The position numbers and the translations under genes were made by a program. Positions 16,626 to 24,621 of a DNA stretch of 39,271 nucleotides are shown one piece after another; position 1 is the stretch's first letter; the number at the start of each line of letters is the position of its first letter. Origin of the DNA: Defluviitaleaceae bacterium (lineage in GTDB: Bacteria; Bacillota; Clostridia; Lachnospirales; WQUN01); NCBI GenBank assembly GCA_009788055.1, contig WQSG01000027.1, positions 1-39,271 of the forward strand, written 5' to 3'. A model generated the notes under the pieces. The model had not been told where the DNA came from and ran no database searches. It worked only from the letters and a program-made list of their open reading frames with translations.

Positions 16626-17492
16626 TTAAAAACTTTCTATTTCTTGGACGGTAAGCCCTGTAACCACGGAAATGTTTTCAATAGGCATATTCAGCTCCAG
16701 CAAGCTTTTTGCAATGCTGATTCGTTCTTCCATCCGTCCTTGTTGCATTCCTTGTTGCATTCCTTGTTGCATTCCCGTGCGCATAGCTTCCCGCGTTGCG
16801 TGCAAATTATCTCTGCGTTGTTTTTCGCGGGCTTCAAACAGCTCGCGGGTATTGGCGTCCATGTTTAGTTCCAACAATCTTCCAACGGGGACTTTCATTT
16901 TGGGGCTTTTTTGTGCAAGCATATTCAGCTCCTCCTCGCTGTCGGCATTGATAAATTCCAACCAGCCCCATAAATCCGTACCATCAGGGTCGGTGGGAAG
17001 CTTTGATAATTCCAGTGTGTGTATTTCCACGATATCCGTGAACGTTGTGTTTGTTTCCGCGCTGTAAAGCACAAATTTGTCGTGATATTTTTTATGCTCG
17101 GGCAACAACTCGCCGCCCGCAACAACTATACTTATGGTCTTTTTGACAGAATCATAGTCGTCTCCGCTGCTTAACTGTTCTGCCATCATTCGTGCATTGT
17201 AAAATACAATTCTTTCCCGTACTGAAGACGTAATATCAACCTGTATTTCAATGTTGATAATTTTCCCTGTGCTTGTCGTAACTTTCAAATCAAGTATTGC
17301 CAGCTTATCCTTTTTGTACTTACGCTTGGACTGCGGGTCTGCAATTTGAATATGCGAGAATTCGCCCGCAGGAAGTTTCAGCACTGCCGTTAAAAAACCG
17401 ACAAGTAAATCTTTGTTAATTTCATCTCCAAAAAGCAATTTAAATATGATATCACTTTTTGCAGGCATAAATACTTTTCCGTTTGTAGCCAA
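16626..17492 (-). CDS. Rpn-family recombination-promoting nuclease (PD-(D/E)XK, transposase-like)
   Basis: A protein of 288 residues. The N-terminal part KSDIIFKLLFGDE and the catalytic core with LDLKVTTSTGKIINIEIQV (conserved Asp, Glu and Gln of the PD-(D/E)XK fold) are diagnostic of Rpn/PF12784 proteins. These cut DNA and promote RecA-independent recombination; some act in phage defence. The C-terminal part carries three GMQQ units from a 12-bp tandem repeat, then a helical tail ending VTGLTVQEIESF. The frame starts at TTG 17492; an internal ATG at 17468 also gives a normal family start. Confidence 0.88.
   Translation of the reverse strand: MATNGKVFMPAKSDIIFKLLFGDEINKDLLVGFLTAVLKLPAGEFSHIQIADPQSKRKYKKDKLAILDLKVTTSTGKIINIEIQVDITSSVRERIVFYNARMMAEQLSSGDDYDSVKKTISIVVAGGELLPEHKKYHDKFVLYSAETNTTFTDIVEIHTLELSKLPTDPDGTDLWGWLEFINADSEEELNMLAQKSPKMKVPVGRLLELNMDANTRELFEAREKQRRDNLHATREAMRTGMQQGMQQGMQQGRMEERISIAKSLLELNMPIENISVVTGLTVQEIESF
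16738..16773. repeat. 12-bp tandem repeat inside the Rpn gene
   Basis: Three consecutive CTTGTTGCATTC units encode GMQQ x3. Because 12 is divisible by 3, gain or loss of a unit changes length but not frame. Confidence 0.8.
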
Positions 17493-17506
17493 AGCCCTCG
17501 CCCTTT

Positions 17507-18325
17507 CTATAGCAATTTCTTTTTCCGTAGCGTGGCGTAAACATTCACGTGAGTTGTGCGCATGATTGTTGCGTGGTGGGGTGAGTTCTTGATTAGGACG
17601 GATTCACCGGGGGGGATTTTTCCGCGCAGGTCGCCGTCTATGAACACTTGGCTGGATTGTTTTGCGACAACGCGAACGGTATCGGAAGTACCGATTACCC
17701 ACGGACGGGCAGAAAGACTGTGCGGACAAACGGGCGTAACGGCAACCATTTGCCCGCCCGGCATAAGTATCGGACCGCCTGCGGACAAATTATATGCGGT
17801 AGAGCCCGTTGGTGTGGAAATGATAATGCCGTCTGCGCGGATGGATGCAATGCGTTGTTCGTTTACATACACAGAGTAGTCCAGAAGATTGCCCATTATT
17901 CCAATATGGACTTCGTTTAGGGCAAGGCGTTCGGGTAGCAAAACAATTTTGCTTGTGCCAAATTCGGCTTCCAGCATTATTCTTTTTTCGCTTGAATAGT
18001 TGCCTGCGATAATTTTTTCCAACGCGGCAAGCCCGTGTTCCTTGTCTACATCGGTAAGGAATCCCAGATTGCCAAGGTTTATGCCGACCATTGGTACATC
18101 GTGAATGGCGGCGTAATGCGCAACACGAAGCACTGTTCCGTCGCCGCCAAGTACGGCACAGAACAATGCTTCGCCAAAATTTTCGCCAACGTCGGCTATT
18201 TCTGAATTTTTCAGAACCTCGGGTTCGTATCCGTTTTTGCGCAAGAAATCCCGCACCTTGTTTGCATATTCAAAGTGCGGGTCTTTTTCGTCGTTTACTA
18301 CAATTTTTACTACACGGCTTGTCAT
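17507..18325 (-). CDS. nadK: NAD kinase
   Basis: It phosphorylates NAD to NADP. It has 272 residues. GGDGT at 60-64 holds the catalytic Asp, and NLGNLGFLTD, a LNEVHI motif and TPTGSTAYNLSAGGPI complete the family signature. It starts immediately after the SurA-like gene (stop and start two bases apart), so the two are translationally coupled. This location near dxs and xseA is common in Clostridia. Confidence 0.95.
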   Translation of the reverse strand: MTSRVVKIVVNDEKDPHFEYANKVRDFLRKNGYEPEVLKNSEIADVGENFGEALFCAVLGGDGTVLRVAHYAAIHDVPMVGINLGNLGFLTDVDKEHGLAALEKIIAGNYSSEKRIMLEAEFGTSKIVLLPERLALNEVHIGIMGNLLDYSVYVNEQRIASIRADGIIISTPTGSTAYNLSAGGPILMPGGQMVAVTPVCPHSLSARPWVIGTSDTVRVVAKQSSQVFIDGDLRGKIPPGESVLIKNSPHHATIMRTTHVNVYATLRKKKLL

Positions 18326-18326
18326 T

Positions 18327-19355
18327 TTATATGCGACGCAGAGTGCGCTCGTTGCGGCTGATATCCGCTTCCGCTACCCATTGGTCAACAAGTTCAAAGA
18401 AAGCGTTTTCGCGGCTTTCGGTTATAAAGCCCTCGGTCACGTTTTGCATGATTTCTTCAAGCGTTTCTTCGTTGATTTCTCGGGAATACATTTGCACCAT
18501 CACAAAGCCTTCTTCCAGCATAAACACGGTAGAAACTTCGCCTTCTTCCAGTTGCATAATGTCTTGCCAAAATTCCCATGCGTTAAATGCCATCGCAAAT
18601 TCGCCCAAGGATGCGGGGCTGTCGAGGTCTTCATCTTCGGGTTGCGGCTGATGGAAAAGCGTAATAAGGTCGTCAAACGTGGCGTCGCCCGCATTGTGCG
18701 CTTCCCATGCTTCCCACATATCGTCCCAGCTGTCGTTGACAATATATTTGACAGACATATCCATGGAAGCATTTAGAATATCCTCCATAAGTTCGTCAAG
18801 CCACTCGTCAATTTCACTTTGGGACGGAACAAAATCGCCCTTGTATTCTTCCATAAGAAGCGAAAACAGCGGTCCGGGGTCTAACCAATCAACGCTAAAC
18901 ACACCGCCAACGGAAAGGAAATCTGCAATGCGTGCCACACTCACAGGCCCCATAGAGTTGGGAACTTGCATATTAAACCACTCGCGCATACCTGCGGCGT
19001 CTTCCATAAAAAATTCGCGTTCTTCTTCCGAAACTTCGATTCCGTGTTGCTCTGCCCTGTCCAAAACGGCAAGGGTTCTGGCAAGGCCGTCGAATGCAAG
19101 TTCGCGCATTTCTTCATCTTGCGGCGGTGCGCCAAGCATCATATGAAACACTCTAAATTCGCCCGTTGGTATGCTTTCGCCGTTGAATGTCATAACGGTG
19201 CGGCGGTCTATGCCGTCCCAAATAAGATAACCAACGCCAAAAATTACTGCCGCAAACAAGAAAAACAAAACTAAATTACCCGTGCGGCGTTCTGCCTTTT
19301 TTTTGCGTTCAATTTGCTTGTTCTGTTGCTTTCTGCTTACTCTTTCGTTGTCCAT
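18327..19355 (-). CDS. Membrane-anchored SurA/PrsA-like folding protein (peptidyl-prolyl isomerase related)
   Basis: A protein of 342 residues. A basic N-terminus (KQQNKQIERKKKAERR) precedes one membrane helix (about 27-47), with the rest outside. It has a SurA-like N-terminal helical domain (GESIPTGEFRVF onward) and a parvulin-like end (LEEGEVSTVFMLEEGFVMVQMYSRE), but the catalytic parvulin core looks degenerate and very acidic. It may act as a secretion chaperone. The start has GAGGTG upstream and overlaps the dxs 3' end by 47 bases. Confidence 0.72.
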   Translation of the reverse strand: MDNERVSRKQQNKQIERKKKAERRTGNLVLFFLFAAVIFGVGYLIWDGIDRRTVMTFNGESIPTGEFRVFHMMLGAPPQDEEMRELAFDGLARTLAVLDRAEQHGIEVSEEEREFFMEDAAGMREWFNMQVPNSMGPVSVARIADFLSVGGVFSVDWLDPGPLFSLLMEEYKGDFVPSQSEIDEWLDELMEDILNASMDMSVKYIVNDSWDDMWEAWEAHNAGDATFDDLITLFHQPQPEDEDLDSPASLGEFAMAFNAWEFWQDIMQLEEGEVSTVFMLEEGFVMVQMYSREINEETLEEIMQNVTEGFITESRENAFFELVDQWVAEADISRNERTLRRI

Positions 19356-21204
19356 TCTTTAACACCTCGTGTATTTTTTTGTATATATTTTCCGCGTCCA
19401 TTTCGTAACGCGCAAATAACTGTTTTCTTGTTCCCGTTTCGGGAAACACATCGGGGAATGCAAATGCGTGTGCCGCGCCGATTCTTTCGCCAAAGCCGCC
19501 GATACGCGCCCCATCTTCCAAACTGAACACGTATTCGTATTGCGAAAGCGCGGCTAAAAGCCCTTCACACACGGGTTTTACCACCCTCGCGCTGAATAAC
19601 GCGGGCGAAAAACCGTCCTGCGAAAGTTTTTCACAAACATCTTGTGCCGTGTCCAACATAACGCCCACTGATACAATAGCGACTTTTTTCCCTTCTTGCA
19701 ACTGTATGAAGGAAATTTTCTTAGAATTTTTTTCTAGCGGGCTGTTATCGAGCTTGCAAGGCGATTTTGGATAGCGGATTGCTACAGGGCCGTTTTGCTC
19801 CAGCGCGAAGTCCAACATTTCTTTAAGCTCGCTTCCGCAAGAGGGCGCAAGCACGGTTAAATTGGGTATGTGCGAAAGAAATGAAATGTCGTAAATGCCT
19901 TGATGGGTTTCGCCGTCACCCGCAACCGCGCCGCCGTGGTCTACCGCGAAAATCACAGGCAGATTCTGAATTGCAACGTCATGAATAATATTGTCATATG
20001 CCCGTTGCAAAAACGACGAATACACCGCCACAACGGGTTTCATCCCGCCCATTGCAAGCCCCGCCGCAAATGTAACCGCGTGTGCTTCCGCAATTCCCAC
20101 ATCAAAAAATCGTTTCGGAAATCGCTCCTTAAACCGCGAAAGCCCAACGCCGTCACGCATTGCCGCCGTGATTGCCACAATTCGCGAATCACTCTTCGCT
20201 TTTTCGCACAGGTGTTTGGAGAAAATATCCGTAAATGTAGGCTCGCCCTGTTCCGCTTCGGGCAAACCTGTTTCTACATCGAATTTCCCAACGCCGTGGT
20301 AACTTCGCGGCTGTTCTTCCGCGATATCGTAGCCCTTGCCCTTCGTTGTGACAACGTGTAAAAGTACCGGCCCGCGCAATTTGCGCACCCTTCGCAAAGC
20401 CGTAACAAGCGCGGAAATATCATGCCCGTCCACCGGCCCGATGTACTTGAAGCCCATTTCTTCAAAAAGCACACCCGGCAAAACAGCGTATTTTAGAATA
20501 TCTTTCGCAGACTCAATCCCCCGCGTAATAGGCGCGCCTACAACAGGCAGTTTGTCCAGAATAAAGTGGACATCCTCTTTCGCGCCAAGATATGCCTTTG
20601 CCGTGCGCAACGAGTTCAAATGCCGCGCAACCGCGCCCACATTTTTGCTGATAGACATTTGGTTATCGTTAAGAACCACCAGCAAATCCGTATCCGCCCT
20701 GCCCGCGTTGTTAAGCCCTTCATACGCCAGCCCGCCCGTAAGCGAACCATCTCCAACCACCGCGATAATCGCCTTTTTTCGGTGCGGTTCTTGCGGCGGG
20801 GTTATGCCCATTAGTTCGTCGCGTTCTTCCACATCCCGCGCAATTGCCAGCCCCAGTGCCGCCGATATCGCCGTGGACGAATGCCCCGTTCCGAAAGCGT
20901 CATGCTCGCTTTCGCACGGTTTCGGAAAACCGCTTAGCCCATCCATTTTTCTTAAATCCCCAAAACGCCCTTTTCGCCCCGTCAAAATTTTATGTACATA
21001 CGCCTGATGCCCCACGTCCCAAATAATCTTATCATACGGCGTTGAAAAAACCGTATGCAAAGCCAGCGTCAACTCCACAACGCCCAAATTAGACGCCAAA
21101 TGCCCGCCCGTATCAGAAATGCTTTTTATCAGAAATTCCCGAATATCCCCCGCCACCGACCGCAACGCAGAGATACTTAAACGCTTTAGGTTGTCTTTTT
21201 TCAT
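19309..21204 (-). CDS. dxs: 1-deoxy-D-xylulose-5-phosphate synthase
   Basis: This thiamine-diphosphate enzyme makes DXP from pyruvate and glyceraldehyde 3-phosphate, the first step of the MEP isoprenoid path. It has 631 residues. DVGHQAYVHKILTGR, the ThDP-binding GDGSLTGG at 151-158 with downstream NDNQMSIS, and YSSFLQRAYD are conserved. The start is ATG 21204 with AGAGGAG upstream. The frame is open further upstream to 21327, but only through the repeat element E3, so that extension is rejected. Confidence 0.95.
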   Translation of the reverse strand: MKKDNLKRLSISALRSVAGDIREFLIKSISDTGGHLASNLGVVELTLALHTVFSTPYDKIIWDVGHQAYVHKILTGRKGRFGDLRKMDGLSGFPKPCESEHDAFGTGHSSTAISAALGLAIARDVEERDELMGITPPQEPHRKKAIIAVVGDGSLTGGLAYEGLNNAGRADTDLLVVLNDNQMSISKNVGAVARHLNSLRTAKAYLGAKEDVHFILDKLPVVGAPITRGIESAKDILKYAVLPGVLFEEMGFKYIGPVDGHDISALVTALRRVRKLRGPVLLHVVTTKGKGYDIAEEQPRSYHGVGKFDVETGLPEAEQGEPTFTDIFSKHLCEKAKSDSRIVAITAAMRDGVGLSRFKERFPKRFFDVGIAEAHAVTFAAGLAMGGMKPVVAVYSSFLQRAYDNIIHDVAIQNLPVIFAVDHGGAVAGDGETHQGIYDISFLSHIPNLTVLAPSCGSELKEMLDFALEQNGPVAIRYPKSPCKLDNSPLEKNSKKISFIQLQEGKKVAIVSVGVMLDTAQDVCEKLSQDGFSPALFSARVVKPVCEGLLAALSQYEYVFSLEDGARIGGFGERIGAAHAFAFPDVFPETGTRKQLFARYEMDAENIYKKIHEVLKNGQRKSKQKATEQAN

Positions 21205-21227
21205 TTGCGTTGCTCCTCTGTGCTTTT

Positions 21228-21411
21228 TTAAGACCTCGGGGGCGTTGCCCCCGAACCCCCACAAGGGGACAGTGCCGTTCGCTACGCTCACTTCATTTCC
21301 CCTTGACCCCTTCTTTGAAAACCGCATATGCGGTTTTCAGGTTAAAGTTTTTTGCCCCGCTTTTTTTCAAAAAAGCGGGTAGGGTGCGGGACGAAGTCCC
21401 GCGGTCTTTAA
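21228..21411. repeat. Mosaic hairpin element, copy E3
   Basis: Ends are TTAAGACCTCGGGG and CCCGCGGTCTTTAA. Inside are GCCCCGCTT.../AAGCGGG and AAAACCGCAT/ATGCGGTTTT hairpins. Its GGGGAC hairpin carries an extra stretch at 21272-21296 in the loop (related to the core at 37343-37380). It lies between the PAP2-like stop and the dxs start; the stop codon TAA (21410-21408) is part of the element end. Confidence 0.82.
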
Positions 21412-21881
21412 TTGTGAACAGGAAAAATCCAGTAAGCGGAAACTGCCACGATTATGCCAAGGAGTGCGCCTGCCATCACCTCCAGTGGGCTGTGACCGAG
21501 TAGTTCCTTTAGCTTTGTGTCAAGTTTTATGCCCTGTTTTTCTAGGCGGGAAAAGAGGAAATTTATGGCTTCTGCTTGTTTTCCTGCGGCGCGGCGTATT
21601 CCGAATGCGTCATGCATAACAACCAGCGCAAGGGTTGCCGCAACGGCAAACAGCGGCGTACTAAAGCCCTCGTAAAACCCAATGCTAAGCATCAGCGCGA
21701 CAACCAGCGCACTGTGCGACGACGGCATTCCGCCCGTGCTGGTAAGCATTGCCCGCGACCAAGATTTTGTGCGCCAGTAATCGAAAAAGACTTTCAATAT
21801 CTGCGCAAGAACCAGCCCCACCACTCCCGTAACCAAGTGGCGATTAGTAACAATATCGTAAAACGGCGTACCTTCCACCAT
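21408..21881 (-). CDS. Divergent PAP2-family membrane protein (YuiD/DUF212)
   Basis: A protein of 157 residues with four or five membrane segments. The conserved MPSSHSA and the HDAFGIRRAAGKQAEAIN stretch define the divergent PAP2 family, related to acid phosphatases, with HSPLEVMAGALLG near the end. It may dephosphorylate a lipid or isoprenoid phosphate, which would fit its place next to dxs, but the activity is not established. It overlaps xseB by one base. GGAGGA lies upstream. Confidence 0.9.
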   Translation of the reverse strand: MVEGTPFYDIVTNRHLVTGVVGLVLAQILKVFFDYWRTKSWSRAMLTSTGGMPSSHSALVVALMLSIGFYEGFSTPLFAVAATLALVVMHDAFGIRRAAGKQAEAINFLFSRLEKQGIKLDTKLKELLGHSPLEVMAGALLGIIVAVSAYWIFPVHN

Positions 21882-22105
21882 TACAGTTCGTCCTCCATAT
21901 TTCCAAACGGTTCAAGCGCAAACCCATCTGCTGCTTTTTGCAAAACCAGCACCTCTTCCTCGCACCGTTGCAAAACTTCGCCGCATTCCTTCACCAACGT
22001 TATGCCGTCCTTGTACAACGCAATGGCGTCCTCAAGACCCGTTTCGCTATCCTCAATTTGCTCCAGCACTTTTTCTATACGTTCTAATTTTTTTTCAAAT
22101 GACAT
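21881..22105 (-). CDS. xseB: Exodeoxyribonuclease VII small subunit
   Basis: A protein of 74 residues, nearly all helical, with SFEKKLERIEKVLEQIED and LYKDGITLVKECGEVL typical of XseB. It pairs with XseA to form the nuclease that degrades single-stranded DNA. AGAGGAG precedes the ATG. Repeat element E4 separates it from xseA, an unusual break in a gene pair that is normally overlapping. Confidence 0.95.
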   Translation of the reverse strand: MSFEKKLERIEKVLEQIEDSETGLEDAIALYKDGITLVKECGEVLQRCEEEVLVLQKAADGFALEPFGNMEDEL

Positions 22106-22120
22106 ACGTTTCTCCTCTTT

Positions 22121-22305
22121 TTAAGACCTCGGGGCTCTGCCCCGAACCCCGCAAGCCTTTAAAAAGGCTTGACCCAAACTTTGACATGGACTGGCGATAA
22201 GCAAATTGCATTCCTAAAATCGCGCGAATGCGCGATTTTAAATTAGGGGTCAAGGGGACTCGTCCCCTTGTGGGGGCGGTGGGGGGGAAACCCCCACGGT
22301 CTTAA
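22121..22305. repeat. Mosaic hairpin element, copy E4 (185 bp)
   Basis: Ends are TTAAGACCTCGGGG (22121) and CCCCCACGGTCTTAA (to 22305), sharing TTAAGACC. It contains an AAGCCTTT/AAAGGCTT hairpin, the CTGGCGATAA junction, an AAAATCGCGC/GCGCGATTTT hairpin and an AAGGGGAC/GTCCCCTT hairpin, the same modules as E1 in the other order. Confidence 0.85.
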
Positions 22306-22480
22306 TCTTTTCAATCGTCGCAAAAGCCTGACCATCTGCGTAGGTTATTTTTATATTTTGCCCTGTGTGAAGGGTTTTTACGCTTGCCCACGGTCTTAAT
22401 CTTTTCAATCGTCGCAAAAGCCTGACCATCTGCGTAGGTTATTTTTATATTTTGCCCTGTGTGAAGGGTTTTTACGCTTG
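22293..22480. repeat. Perfect 94-bp tandem duplication at the 3' end of xseA
   Basis: Units 22293-22386 and 22387-22480 are identical in all 94 bases. Since 94 is not a multiple of 3, the second unit is read in another frame and supplies a new C-terminus and stop for XseA. Confidence 0.95.
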
Positions 22481-23522
22481 TGATGGGGGTGTTTTCGTGT
22501 TGGGTTAGGGCGTAGCCGCGTTTGAAAATGGTGAAGGGTGATGTTTTTTCAAGGAGAGTTTCCATGTGGGAAAGGGTTTGGCGTTCGTGGAGAAGGCGTG
22601 TGTTTGCGGCGCGGGAGAGGGATGCGAGAAGCGTTTTCAGTCCAACGCGGCGTTGGAGGATTTTGTCCGAAAGGGCTTGCGAAAGTTCCGCTTGCATTTC
22701 GGATAGGTATTCGCAGAGTTGGTGCTGGTCGTAAACGGCGGTTTGCGCCGCGGCGGTTGGGGTTGGAGCACGAAGGTCTGCAACGAAATCGGAAATGGTG
22801 AAGTCGGTTTCGTGGCCTACGGCAGAAATTATCGGGATTGCAGAATCCGCAACCGCCCGCGCAAGAATTTCCTCGTTAAACGCCCACAAATCCTCCACAG
22901 AGCCGCCGCCCCTACCAAGAATAATAACGTCTGCGCCGCCGAATTCGTTTACTTCGCGGATAGCGCGAACAAGGTCTGCCGCCGCGTTTTCGCCCTGAAC
23001 GATAGCGGGCGCAAGAATAATTTTAACCGCCCTGTTACGCTCCCGAATAATTCTAATAATATCGCGCACAGCCGCGCCCGTGGGGCTTGTGATAATCGCG
23101 ACCGTGTTTACAAAAGGCGGCAATGCCCGCTTTCGTTCCTGCGAAAAAAGCCCCTCTGCTTCCAGTTTTTCTTTCAACTGCGCAAACGCAAGTTGCAAAC
23201 CGCCCACGCCTGCGGGTTCCATATACTCCACGTATAGCTGATATTGCCCCGTTTTTTCATACAGCGACAACCGCCCAAAAACAACTACCTTCATCCCGCT
23301 GCGGGGAACAAAAGCCAAATCCATGGCACTGCCCTTGAACATTACGCCGCTTATCGCCGCGCCCGCGTCTTTCAGCGTAAAATACAAATGCCCCGACGAA
23401 TGCGCATTAAAATTACTAAGCTCGCCTTCAACAAACAGACCCGCCAAAAGCGCGTCTGCCTCCAAAGTTTTTTTAACATACTTATTAACCTGCGCAACGG
23501 TGAAAACAGTACGAGCCGTCAT
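22311..23522 (-). CDS. xseA: Exodeoxyribonuclease VII large subunit with duplicated, frame-changed tail
   Basis: The catalytic subunit of ExoVII, 403 residues. The OB-fold domain (VFTVAQVNKYVKKTLEAD, LSNFNAHSSGHLYFTLKD) is followed by the nuclease domain with ITSPTGAAVRDI, ILGRGGGS and SAVGHETDFTISDFVADLRAPTPTAA. ATG 23522 has AGAAGGAAG upstream and overlaps the nusB stop as ATGA. After TYADGQAFATIEKIKTVG the reading enters the second copy of the 94-bp duplication in a shifted frame, adding a basic tail. The tail is unlikely to affect the catalytic core. Confidence 0.93.
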   Translation of the reverse strand: MTARTVFTVAQVNKYVKKTLEADALLAGLFVEGELSNFNAHSSGHLYFTLKDAGAAISGVMFKGSAMDLAFVPRSGMKVVVFGRLSLYEKTGQYQLYVEYMEPAGVGGLQLAFAQLKEKLEAEGLFSQERKRALPPFVNTVAIITSPTGAAVRDIIRIIRERNRAVKIILAPAIVQGENAAADLVRAIREVNEFGGADVIILGRGGGSVEDLWAFNEEILARAVADSAIPIISAVGHETDFTISDFVADLRAPTPTAAAQTAVYDQHQLCEYLSEMQAELSQALSDKILQRRVGLKTLLASLSRAANTRLLHERQTLSHMETLLEKTSPFTIFKRGYALTQHENTPITSVKTLHTGQNIKITYADGQAFATIEKIKTVGKRKNPSHRAKYKNNLRRWSGFCDD

Positions 23523-23995
23523 GCTTCCTTCTTCTCCCATGCCCGTGCGACATTGCCCAGCACACCGTTTATGAACGCGGGCGATTCGTCCGCGCCGTAT
23601 AGCTTGGCAAGCTCTACAGATTCGTTTACGGCAACGGCGGGCGGAACATCTTTTTCGCAAAGCATTTCGTAAATGGCAAGACGCATTAGGGCAAGGTCGG
23701 CTTTGTTTAAGCGGCCTATTGTCCAGTCACGCAGGAAGTTTTCTATTACGCCGTCAAGTTCTGCGCGGCGTTCAAAGACACCCCAAAAAGCGCGGTCGAT
23801 ATATTCTGCATCGCGCTTCGTGGGGCGTTTTAGATTTTCAAAACCGTATTCTTCAAGTTCGCTGTATTCCAGAAAATCGAAGTACGCCGCCTTTGCTTTT
23901 GCAAGCGTAGGCACGTCAAGCGCGCCGATAAACGGCAACCCGAAAATCAAATGAAATACGTGTTGGCGCGCCGTTCTGCGGCTTGTTTTTTTCAT
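23519..23995 (-). CDS. nusB: Transcription antitermination factor NusB
   Basis: An RNA-binding factor of ribosomal RNA antitermination. It has 158 residues, an all-helical fold, with the N-terminal TARQHVFHLIFG, the later RLNKADLALMRLAIYEM and the end AVAVNESVELAKLYG...FINGVLGNV that define the family. It sits between the Asp23-like gene (overlap of 4 bases) and xseA (overlap of 4 bases), a standard clostridial order. Confidence 0.95.
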   Translation of the reverse strand: MKKTSRRTARQHVFHLIFGLPFIGALDVPTLAKAKAAYFDFLEYSELEEYGFENLKRPTKRDAEYIDRAFWGVFERRAELDGVIENFLRDWTIGRLNKADLALMRLAIYEMLCEKDVPPAVAVNESVELAKLYGADESPAFINGVLGNVARAWEKKEA

Positions 23996-24342
23996 GCTTT
24001 GCTCTGCGGCTCTACAATTGCGCCAACGGTTACGTTTACGTCTGCAACGGTAAGTCCCGTCATCGTCTCTATTGCAGATTTCACGCGCTTTTGCACATCT
24101 ATTGTTACCTCATGAATTTTCGCGCCGAAACATACCGCAATCAAAATCCCGACTGTCACCGTCCTGTTTTTTACAGCCACGCTTGTGCATTTCGCAGGGT
24201 TCTTGCGTGTGGTTTTGCCCCCTGTGCGCCACGTTAAGCGCGAAACACCATCAGCTTCCAGTGCCGCCGTTCCCGCAATTTTCATCAGAACTTCGTCTGC
24301 AATGCGAACAAAACCGCCGCTCTCTTTTTTTATTTCAGTCAT
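23992..24342 (-). CDS. Asp23/Gls24-family protein
   Basis: A protein of 116 residues. GGFVRIADEVLMKIAGTAALEADGV and the closing GLTVADVNVTVGAI are typical of Asp23/Gls24 (YqhY-like) proteins, often encoded ahead of nusB and linked with fatty-acid synthesis or envelope stress. ATG 24342 follows AAGGGAG; the longer frame from 24360 starts within that Shine-Dalgarno region and is rejected. It is the first gene after the promoter at 24376-24404. Confidence 0.9.
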   Translation of the reverse strand: MTEIKKESGGFVRIADEVLMKIAGTAALEADGVSRLTWRTGGKTTRKNPAKCTSVAVKNRTVTVGILIAVCFGAKIHEVTIDVQKRVKSAIETMTGLTVADVNVTVGAIVEPQSKA

Positions 24343-24375
24343 CAAACGCGCTCCCTTCAATAAATTTCCATGTGG

Positions 24376-24404
24376 ATTATAACATTTGTATTACATTTTG
24401 CCAA
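24376..24404 (-). promoter_or_regulatory. Sigma-A promoter of the asp23-nusB-xse-dxs-nadK operon
   Basis: Minus-strand TTGGCA (24404-24399) and TATAAT (24381-24376) with a 17-base spacer, 34 bases ahead of the first start codon. Confidence 0.85.
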
Positions 24405-24549
24405 TCGAAAAAAATTTCAACTGCTGTTTTCAAACTTTCAGCGTAGTATGATAATTTGCGAGCAAAAAAATCGGTGGGGGTATTTGGCAGGTCTAATGTT
24501 TTTTCAGAATGGTTATATCTTTGTAAAGGGGCTTGCTAAAATAATTATT

Positions 24550-24577
24550 TTGAGCATGGTTGCCCCCATGCTATAAT
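24550..24577 (+). promoter_or_regulatory. Promoter with internal dyad ahead of the Nudix gene
   Basis: TTGAGC (24550-24555) and TATAAT (24572-24577) are 16 bases apart. A perfect 7-bp dyad, AGCATGG at 24553-24559 with CCATGCT at 24566-24572, fills the spacer and looks like a repressor operator. Confidence 0.65.
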
Positions 24578-24621
24578 CACAGTAACAGAAAGCAATTAGA
24601 TGCACATATATGGGGGTAATC

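Noticed and set aside
16738-16773. Short tandem repeats as a CRISPR array
   Set aside because: Units are 12 bp without spacers and lie in a coding frame. No CRISPR array or cas gene is seen anywhere in the window.
21205-21327. N-terminal extension of Dxs by 41 residues
   Set aside because: It is read through repeat element E3; ATG 21204 has AGAGGAG and a normal Dxs start.
23523-23660. Arg/Cys-rich N-terminal extension of XseA
   Set aside because: It overlaps nusB fully and precedes a better start at 23522 with AGAAGGAAG.
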